Assembly: GCA_021777225.1 (NCBI GenBank)
Contig: JAJYDQ010000023.1
Location: forward strand, 1-51,382
DNA from: Deltaproteobacteria bacterium
GTDB taxonomy: Bacteria > Desulfobacterota > Desulfomonilia > Desulfomonilales > Desulfomonilaceae
Length of the DNA stretch: 51,382 nucleotides
Direction of reading: 5' to 3'
Positions 34,144 to 40,002 of this stretch are shown here, in pieces (positions within the stretch are counted from its first letter, which is position 1; every line of letters starts with the position of its first letter). The position numbers and the translations under genes were made by a program. Under the pieces are notes generated by a model that had not been told where the DNA came from, ran no database searches, and saw only the letters and a list, made by a program, of their open reading frames with translations.

Positions 34144-35184
34144 ATGTCGAGTGACCATTTTTTGTCCTTTGAGAAAGAAATAATTACCGCAAAGTTTATT
34201 GCTCCTTCCGGCGAAGATATAGAGAGACGAATCGAAGTTCGTATCAATCCTGTTTCGGGGCGAAGCAGTAGAATCGCATTCGGACGGGGTGCCGAAAAAG
34301 AACCGGGAACAGAGAGCCTGCCGTTGCCGCCACTGAATGCTGATGATACTGCCGGTTGTCCATTTTGCAAGCCGCAGGTCATGTCAGAGACGCCTAGGAT
34401 TCTTGCCGATATTATTTCTGGTGGGCGTTTTTGTTATAATAATTCAATTTTATTTCCGAATCTTTTTCCTTATGGTAGATATTCGGCGGTAAGCCTTTTT
34501 GACAACCAGCACTTTGTAGAAATCGGCGCCTCGTCAGTATCTTCATATACCGACTGTTTTATCAATTGCCGGAATTATCTTTGCCACATACTTGAGAGTG
34601 ATCCCGAAGCCGTTTATATGGCAATTACTCAGAATCATCTACCTTCTGCCGGTGGCTCTTTGCTTCATCCACACCTTCAAATCAATGCGGAGAGAATTGC
34701 TCCCAACCATCATCGTTTTTTTCGGAAAAGGGCAGAGGAATATTTTCATCAAACCGGTTCTTATCTGTTCTCTGATTATCTCCTGCATGAAAAACAGGAT
34801 GGTAGCCGTTATGTCGGGAAAAACGGTTCATGGGAATGGATAATGGCCTTTGCTCCCGAGGGCTTTTTTGAAATCTGGGGCATTTTACCTAAGATCACAT
34901 CTCTGAATCAGATCATGGATGAAGATTGGAATCACCTTGCTCAGGGGGTTATCAACACTCAGAAATTTTATCGAAGCCTTTGCAGAAACGGGTATAATTT
35001 AGGTATGTTGTTTGTCGAGGATGGAAATTCTTATCTTGAAATGCGGGTGGTGATTCTTGCCCGATCCAATTATGCGCCGTGGGTGAGGAATGATCATACC
35101 GGCTTCGAGATCATGCTTGGAGACATGGCAACGTTCACATCACCTGAAGATAATGCAAAAAACGCCAGAGTATTTTGGACATAA
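34144..35184 (+). CDS. GalT/HIT-superfamily nucleotidyltransferase-like protein
   Basis: A 346-residue protein resembling galactose-1-phosphate uridylyltransferase. It has a zinc-type CPFC pair (Cys72, Cys75), the GRYSAVSLFDNQHFVE segment, and the HIT active-site motif GGSLLHPHLQI with His175 and His177. The later WIMAFAPEGFFEIWG is like the second GalT half-domain. Canonical GalT uses HPHxQ, which is kept here. No Leloir pathway gene is nearby. It follows the dynamin gene by 181 bases on the same strand and may share its fluoride-controlled transcript. A nucleotidyl or dinucleotide-polyphosphate transferase or phosphorylase role is possible; the substrate is unknown. Confidence 0.8.
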   Translation: MSSDHFLSFEKEIITAKFIAPSGEDIERRIEVRINPVSGRSSRIAFGRGAEKEPGTESLPLPPLNADDTAGCPFCKPQVMSETPRILADIISGGRFCYNNSILFPNLFPYGRYSAVSLFDNQHFVEIGASSVSSYTDCFINCRNYLCHILESDPEAVYMAITQNHLPSAGGSLLHPHLQINAERIAPNHHRFFRKRAEEYFHQTGSYLFSDYLLHEKQDGSRYVGKNGSWEWIMAFAPEGFFEIWGILPKITSLNQIMDEDWNHLAQGVINTQKFYRSLCRNGYNLGMLFVEDGNSYLEMRVVILARSNYAPWVRNDHTGFEIMLGDMATFTSPEDNAKNARVFWT

Positions 35185-35359
35185 TCGCACAACATTGTCG
35201 CCCAATGGTCCATGCGATCATGTGCCGAGCGATTATGGAAGCACAACACTAGTTATGGCGAAGGTTTGTATAGCAGAATATTTGGGTCAGCCAATTAAAT
35301 TTATGGGGCATGACAATTTGACTTCATTCTGACAAGTCCGTGAAATTGATACTCGATAA

Positions 35360-35388
35360 TTGACTTTTTGTTAAGAAGCAGGTAACTA
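35360..35388 (+). promoter_or_regulatory. promoter of fluoride riboswitch 2
   Basis: TTGACT at 35360-35365, a 17-base spacer and TAACTA at 35383-35388, with the aptamer beginning about 10 bases beyond. The spacing matches riboswitch 1. Confidence 0.55.
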
Positions 35389-35398
35389 TTTAAGCATA

Positions 35399-35455
35399 TG
35401 AATGGGGATGGAGTTCCCCTCAAGAAACGCCAATAGGCTGATAACTCCTACTGTG
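35399..35455 (+). promoter_or_regulatory. fluoride riboswitch aptamer (crcB motif), copy 2
   Basis: GGGGATGGAGTTCCCC, then TCAAGAAACGCC, AATA, and GGCTGATAACTCCTAC. These are the same conserved blocks as copy 1 (GGGGATGGAGT, CGCC, GGCTGAT-ACTCCT) with different variable loops. It lies upstream of a 159-residue protein of unknown function, a CPA-type antiporter and UspA. Cation/proton antiporters are among the gene types previously linked to this riboswitch class, which supports the call. Confidence 0.9.
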
Positions 35456-35510
35456 TAAGAACGCACGGTGGGAGTTTTTTAGTAATATGCCCCACCGTCC
35501 GGTGGGTTTT
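35444..35510 (+). terminator. expression platform of fluoride riboswitch 2 with two terminators
   Basis: Segment A (35444-35455, ACTCCTACTGTG) pairs along all 12 positions, two of them G-U, with B (35464-35475, CACGGTGGGAGT), followed by T6: a textbook terminator that consumes the aptamer 3' strand. Then C (CCCACCG, 35491-35497) pairs with D (CGGTGGG, 35500-35506), followed by TTTTAT. B can also pair with C. The design is the same as copy 1, but here A:B is itself a terminator, so two gates act in series. Confidence 0.82.
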
Positions 35511-35623
35511 ATATTTCTCACCGTAATTAAAGATAGTTATGCCACACGTACCGTGGAAATCCTGGAGATAGAAGCGGAACTTGGTAAATCCGCAATCTTC
35601 GGGAACCCTCTCAAGGTGTAGCC

Positions 35624-36103
35624 ATGATAGATAAAACTATCGTCGGTCACGTTCCCGCCGGCGAGGATAAAATCGTCATTAGACAGAGCCACAGAAGAGC
35701 GATTTCGGTCACGTTGACGTTATTTGACGAAGCGCTTTGCGGTTTTGACAGGTGGGCAGAGGGACAGGAAGTTCGATCAGTTTTTTTCGAGATTTTGAAC
35801 CCGCTTTCTGATGAGCAAAGAAAAAGGCTCTTGATTGAGCTGGCTGATCTCCGGAAACTGCTGCTTGAGATTAGAGATTTTCTCGGACTCGATCGTACGG
35901 TCGATAGCGTCCCCAAAATGATAGTCGGTAAATGCGCAGTTATGTGGTCTCCAATTGTGGAACTCGAAGGACGATATCTCAAGGGCTACGGTGAGGTACC
36001 AAATGCTTTGGAGGAATATTTGAACCCGAGGGCGAATCAATTGATCGAGGGATTGCGACGCATATCCCAAATTGCAGGGAATCATTCATTAGATAACAAG
36101 TAG
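35624..36103 (+). CDS. unknown 159-residue protein, first gene of the riboswitch 2 operon
   Basis: Starts MIDKTIVGHVPAGEDKIVIRQ, with AAGGTG about 10 bases upstream. No signal peptide or membrane helix. The middle (DEQRKRLLIELADLRKLLLEI) is an amphipathic helix that could dimerise. I recognise no family. It lies 14 bases before the antiporter start, so the two are probably co-translated, and it is the first coding region after fluoride riboswitch 2. A soluble partner or regulator of the antiporter is one possibility, inferred from position only. Confidence 0.75.
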   Translation: MIDKTIVGHVPAGEDKIVIRQSHRRAISVTLTLFDEALCGFDRWAEGQEVRSVFFEILNPLSDEQRKRLLIELADLRKLLLEIRDFLGLDRTVDSVPKMIVGKCAVMWSPIVELEGRYLKGYGEVPNALEEYLNPRANQLIEGLRRISQIAGNHSLDNK

Positions 36104-36117
36104 GTTTGGAGGACTTT

Positions 36118-37311
36118 ATGGAAAGCACGTGGTATGTAGCTACGATTTGGATAGGACTAGCGCTTGTAGCCAGTATTATCTCAATTCGCACCGCAATTTC
36201 TGTGGCCCTGGTGGAAATCTGCGTAGGAGTCGTGGGGGGAAATTTTTTGAGTTTGGACCCACACACGGAATGGATAAGCTTTCTGGCCGGTTTTGGAGCG
36301 ATACTTTTGACTTTTCTGGCTGGAGCGGAAATTGAAACAAATGTCCTACGCAAATACGGAAAGGAAACCTTGACTATCGGTTTAGTAGCCTTTTTCTTTC
36401 CCTTTCTGGGAGCAATGTCCTACGCTTATTACGTAGCCCATTGGGCCCCGGAAGCTTCCATGATTTGCGGTATAGCCCTGTCTACGACGTCGGTGGCGGT
36501 CGTGTACGCTGTCATGGTAGAGACTGGATTTAACGAAACAGAATTGGGCAAGCTTATTTTGGCCGCTTGCTTTGTAAATGATTTAGGCACGGTAGTAGCT
36601 TTGGGGGTACTTTTTGCCAATTACAACTATTGGCTGATAGCCTTCACAATTGTTACGGCAATTGTCCTATTTATTACCCCTTGGTTTCTACGGGGATTTC
36701 TGAAAATTTTCAGCAACCACGTAAGCGAGCCTGGAATAAAGCTGCTATTCATAATCCTGTTTGGCCTCGGCTGGTTGGCTACCAAGGCTAATAGCGAAGC
36801 TGTTCTGCCTGCATACCTTTTGGGTCTGGTGGTCGCAAACATATTTAAAGAGAATCGGGAAATGGTCAGACATCTTCGTACCGCTACCTTCGCTTTGTTG
36901 ACACCATTCTATTTTCTAAAAGCGGGAACCATAGTTTCACTTTCAGCAATGTATACTGGTTTTGGGCTAATCATCGCTTTACTGCTTGTAAAAATGGCGA
37001 CAAAATTTGTTGGCGTCTTCCCTTTGACCAAGGTGTTCAATTTAACTGGCAGGACGGGAATGTATACCACTCTGCTAATGAGCACAGGCTTAACTTTTGG
37101 CAGTATTTCAGCACTGTTTGGATATACGAGAGGAATCATAACACAGGACCAATATACGATTCTTGTTACTGTAGTCATTGGCAGCGCCGTTGTACCCACT
37201 TTAATTGCACAGTGGTTTTTCAAACCCAGAACAATAGATATGATCGGGACTGCTACAATAGGTAAAACCTGTGATACTCCATTAAGAAAATCTATTCCTG
37301 AGAAAGGCTAA
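36118..37311 (+). CDS. CPA-family cation/proton antiporter (Kef/NapA-like membrane domain)
   Basis: A 397-residue integral membrane protein with about 12-13 helices. GFGAILLTFLAGAEIE is typical of CPA2 helix 3. The ion-site helix reads CFVNDLGTVVALG, with Asn154-Asp155 in place of the Asp-Asp of electrogenic antiporters; ND usually goes with electroneutral exchange. There is no C-terminal RCK domain, unlike KefB/C. ATG 36118 follows GGAGG by 7 bases. It is in the fluoride riboswitch 2 operon, followed by UspA after 5 bases. It could counter the acidification or sodium load that comes with HF entry; direct fluoride export by this family is not established. Confidence 0.88.
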   Translation: MESTWYVATIWIGLALVASIISIRTAISVALVEICVGVVGGNFLSLDPHTEWISFLAGFGAILLTFLAGAEIETNVLRKYGKETLTIGLVAFFFPFLGAMSYAYYVAHWAPEASMICGIALSTTSVAVVYAVMVETGFNETELGKLILAACFVNDLGTVVALGVLFANYNYWLIAFTIVTAIVLFITPWFLRGFLKIFSNHVSEPGIKLLFIILFGLGWLATKANSEAVLPAYLLGLVVANIFKENREMVRHLRTATFALLTPFYFLKAGTIVSLSAMYTGFGLIIALLLVKMATKFVGVFPLTKVFNLTGRTGMYTTLLMSTGLTFGSISALFGYTRGIITQDQYTILVTVVIGSAVVPTLIAQWFFKPRTIDMIGTATIGKTCDTPLRKSIPEKG

Positions 37312-37316
37312 CAGTC

Positions 37317-37736
37317 ATGCTAAAAAAAATACTAGTCGGGCTTGACGGTTCGAGAGGGTCATTTAAAGCTCTTGGAGAAGCCATATTACTGGCTATGCTG
37401 GCAGGGACCGAAGTCCACACAATATCTGTCGAGGAGGTCCCGCGCTATCCTGGAACAATAGACGAATTTGTTGAGGAAAAGGACGCACAGGACACTTTCT
37501 ACGCCTCAGTGATTGCTCAGGCGCAAGCCAGAGCCAAGGAACAGGGTGTAACGCTAAAGCCCTTTGTGATGATAGGGCACGAGGTAAAAACCATTGTAGA
37601 ATTCGTCACTCAAAACAAATACGATCTGCTTGTGATTGGTTTTATGGGACATTCAGCGCTCTATGATAGAGTTATGGGAGGCACGTGCCAGGCACTGGTG
37701 CGTCTTGCGCCTTGTCCTGTGCTTGTCGTGAAATAG
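37317..37736 (+). CDS. universal stress protein, UspA family
   Basis: A 139-residue single Usp domain: KKILVGLDGSRGSFKALGEA at the start, and the ATP-binding loop GFMGHSALYDRVMGGTCQAL near 109-128 in the Gx2Gx9G(S/T) pattern, so probably a nucleotide-binding type. It ends CPVLVVK as usual. It starts 5 bases after the antiporter stop. Usp domains often pair with CPA antiporters as cytoplasmic regulators, so it may tune antiporter activity in the fluoride-responsive operon (inference). Confidence 0.92.
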   Translation: MLKKILVGLDGSRGSFKALGEAILLAMLAGTEVHTISVEEVPRYPGTIDEFVEEKDAQDTFYASVIAQAQARAKEQGVTLKPFVMIGHEVKTIVEFVTQNKYDLLVIGFMGHSALYDRVMGGTCQALVRLAPCPVLVVK

Positions 37737-38191
37737 AGTCGCAAGCTTAAAATGCAATCCGAGGTCAGTTGAGGGGGATTCAAGATGATTCGTATCGAGG
37801 TTTCTCTCAACTCCTGGGAAAATCTTTATGAAAAATGTACATATTCCTGGGAGTGAAAGAAAACAAACAGGAACTTGAAGAGACAAAGAAGTGTCTTAGA
37901 TTATTAGATATGTTGATCGATGAGCCATGAAAGGAGGTAACTGAAAAGACAGGAATCGTAACCACGGCTTATTGGTTAGAATTAACAACACAGTAAATTG
38001 AAGGACGGGAAAGGAGGTAAAGCGGTAAAAGTAACTCGGGGGAACTCCAATAGTAGTTTCACTACAAGATTGTCCGATGTGAAACAATGATCTGACGCGC
38101 CAAACCTTTATTGAGAGTTGTACGCGACTCCACATCCACTGCACGGCTCGTTTCATCGGCTTGCGCAGCCAGAGGAAAGAGAGGAGATGTC
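37737..38191. other. 455-base gap with duplicated AAAGGAGGTAA motif
   Basis: No convincing ORF. AAAGGAGGTAA, which is perfectly anti-Shine-Dalgarno-complementary, occurs at 37930-37940 and again at 38010-38020 without a start codon at the right distance. The first is inside ATGAAAGGAGGTAACTGA, a possible five-codon leader. The promoter of the cyclic-nucleotide-fold gene should be in the right part but none stood out. Confidence 0.35.
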
Positions 38192-38674
38192 ATGATCATT
38201 CAAAGAGCCAAACTTTTTAGTGACCTAAGCGTGGAAGCGATCAACGAGATCAAAACCTACGTGGTCGAAGAATCGCATGATACAGGAACCACTCTTTTCA
38301 GGCAGGATGACCCGGCTGATTATTTTTTCACCCTTATGGACGGTAGGGTAGAACTCGCAATTGGGAAACAGGGAGAAATCGATTATACAGTGAGCCAACC
38401 GGGTGAAATATTCGGGTTGTCGAGCATGCTTGACCGTGAGTGCTATACAGCGGACGCCAAATGCACGACTCCAACCAAGATCGCCAAGATAAACAAAAAC
38501 AAACTTGATCAAATACTGGAAAAATACCCTCGCGACGCCATGCTTTTTTACAAGCATCTTTCGTCAGCTATTATGAAGAGGCTCCTGGATAATTACAATG
38601 CGTTTCTGGTTCAGGGGAGCCTTCAGGGGGTTTCATACGGTACCGGACAGGTAGCTGGAGACAGCGAAGAATAG
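38192..38674 (+). CDS. cyclic-nucleotide-binding-fold protein without DNA-binding domain
   Basis: A 160-residue protein with one Crp/Fnr-type effector domain. LFSDLSVEAINEIKTYV and the jelly-roll GTTLFRQDDPADYFFTLMDGRVEL are clear. The phosphate-binding cassette is degenerate: GEIFGLSSMLDRECYTADAKC lacks the GE...RxA residues needed for cAMP, so another ligand or none is likely. After the C-helix it ends with a short tail and no helix-turn-helix. ATG 38192 is set by GAGGAG 5 bases upstream. It is followed by a strong terminator, so it is monocistronic or the end of the upstream unit. Probably a protein-protein switch; partner unknown. Confidence 0.83.
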   Translation: MIIQRAKLFSDLSVEAINEIKTYVVEESHDTGTTLFRQDDPADYFFTLMDGRVELAIGKQGEIDYTVSQPGEIFGLSSMLDRECYTADAKCTTPTKIAKINKNKLDQILEKYPRDAMLFYKHLSSAIMKRLLDNYNAFLVQGSLQGVSYGTGQVAGDSEE

Positions 38675-38698
38675 GCGCTTTTTCGAGTTCTGAATCTA

Positions 38699-38729
38699 AA
38701 AGGGCCCCGAGAAAAAGTGGGGGCCCTTT
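38699..38729 (+). terminator. intrinsic terminator after the cNMP-fold gene
   Basis: AAAGGGCCCC, 11-base loop, GGGGCCCTTT, then CTCATTTCATTT. The 10-bp stem lies between this gene and the opposing peroxiredoxin and is A/T-flanked on both sides, so it may work in both directions. Confidence 0.8.
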
Positions 38730-38776
38730 CTCATTTCATTTAAGGCTGGTGTTGCTATTAGGACACTGGAACTCGA

Positions 38777-39616
38777 TTAGAAAGCCATCTCAGGCTTCCA
38801 TACTTTCCACACGGCGCCGACCAGGTCCGCTCCAGGCTTCAGTGTGGGTTTTCCCGGCTGCCACCCTGACGGTGTCGCCTCACCTGTTTTTCGTACATGC
38901 TGAAAAGCCTGAACCTGTCGAATCAGTTCCGAGACATTACGACCTACCGCCGGCGTCAAGACCTCCATCCCCTGAATGACACCGTCGGGATCTATGATGA
39001 ACCGCCCACGAATGTCGACTCCTGCGTCATCTTCATAAACCCCGTAAACCTTACCAATTTTTCCGCCTGAATCGGCTAACAACGGGAAAGGAACCCCATT
39101 GGGAACCATTTTTGATAATTCGGTTTCCTGCCATATCTTGTGCGAGAATCGACTATCCGTACTTACGGCTAATACGTCCACACCCATTTTTTGTAATTCG
39201 GGATATTTGACCGCAACTGCGGTCAGTTCGGTAGGTCAAACAAAGGTAAAATCACCTGGGTAGAAACATAGCGCAACCCAACGACCCTTGTAATCCGAAA
39301 GCTTGATGTTTTTGAATTTGCCGTCTTGAAAAGCGTTTGCTTCAAAATCAGGAGCAGGCTTTCCAACTCTAGCCATGGGAGGCATGGAAGAGGATTGGAC
39401 CGGCGTCTGCCCTACGCTCGATTGTTGTTGATTCGGAGCGATTGGGCCTTTGGCTGGTTCCACACACGATTCCGATACTTCCTTTCCTTTTGGTTCGACA
39501 CTAGTCACATTTTTACCTCCTGTTGTGACAGCCACTGTCGCCGGTGGGTCAGCGGCCAAACATGGCATGGCTGAAAGAATCAAAAGTAAAAATCCGCCCA
39601 TAAGCCTAAAAATCAT
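38777..39616 (-). CDS. exported selenocysteine peroxiredoxin (AhpC/Prx family), UGA recoded
   Basis: Two ORF halves join across one in-frame TGA at 39238-39236 into a 279-residue peroxiredoxin. The TGA falls exactly at the peroxidatic position: [16 protein letters not shown], where relatives have FTFVCPTEL, giving Sec127. Both flanks are intact and in one frame, so this is recoding and not decay. A 7-bp hairpin begins 10 bases after the UGA. Residues 1-21 form a signal peptide ([17 protein letters not shown]), then a 60-residue Pro/Ser/Gln-rich linker. The resolving Cys motif GEVCP reads GEATP (Thr248), so it is a 1-Sec type needing an outside thiol. AAGGAGGAG precedes the ATG. It should reduce peroxides in the periplasm. 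Confidence 0.92.
39208..39225 (-). promoter_or_regulatory. bacterial SECIS element candidate
   Basis: On the minus strand TGACCGC, loop AGTT, GCGGTCA: a perfect 7-bp stem beginning 10 bases after the UGA codon, with a G-U in the loop as in the E. coli fdhF element. Position and shape fit SelB recruitment. Confidence 0.75.
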
Positions 39617-40002
39617 TTTACTCCTCCTTATCGATCTACCAATTTTTGAGAACTAAGGCTCAAAATCTAGATACTGGACTACCCAAAATCTGCGAAACAT
39701 CGGCCAATTATTAATGAGGGCACCTTAAACTGAGATTGAAAAAACCTCATATCCCCTATAGACTATGTTGGGTAATTGCAGTTTAACTAAAACATTCTAA
39801 CGAATATTAACAATAATATATGACAGCAGGCTTGAATGTCCAGATTTTTGTCTTATCAACGAGCAAAATGGCGCCAATCATGATCTGATGTATGTCATAA
39901 GATGTGAGTCCAAAGATTGTAGTAAAAGTTCGTTTATACGAAAGGCAAATTTTCGTCACCGAACTCTAAAACAAAAATCAAGTCGCCATGGGAGCCAATA
40001 TA

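Noticed and set aside
38777-39616. Two separate genes or a frameshifted peroxiredoxin pseudogene
   Set aside because: Both halves are in one frame, separated by a single TGA exactly at the peroxidatic Cys position, with a hairpin right after it. Selenocysteine recoding explains this better than decay.
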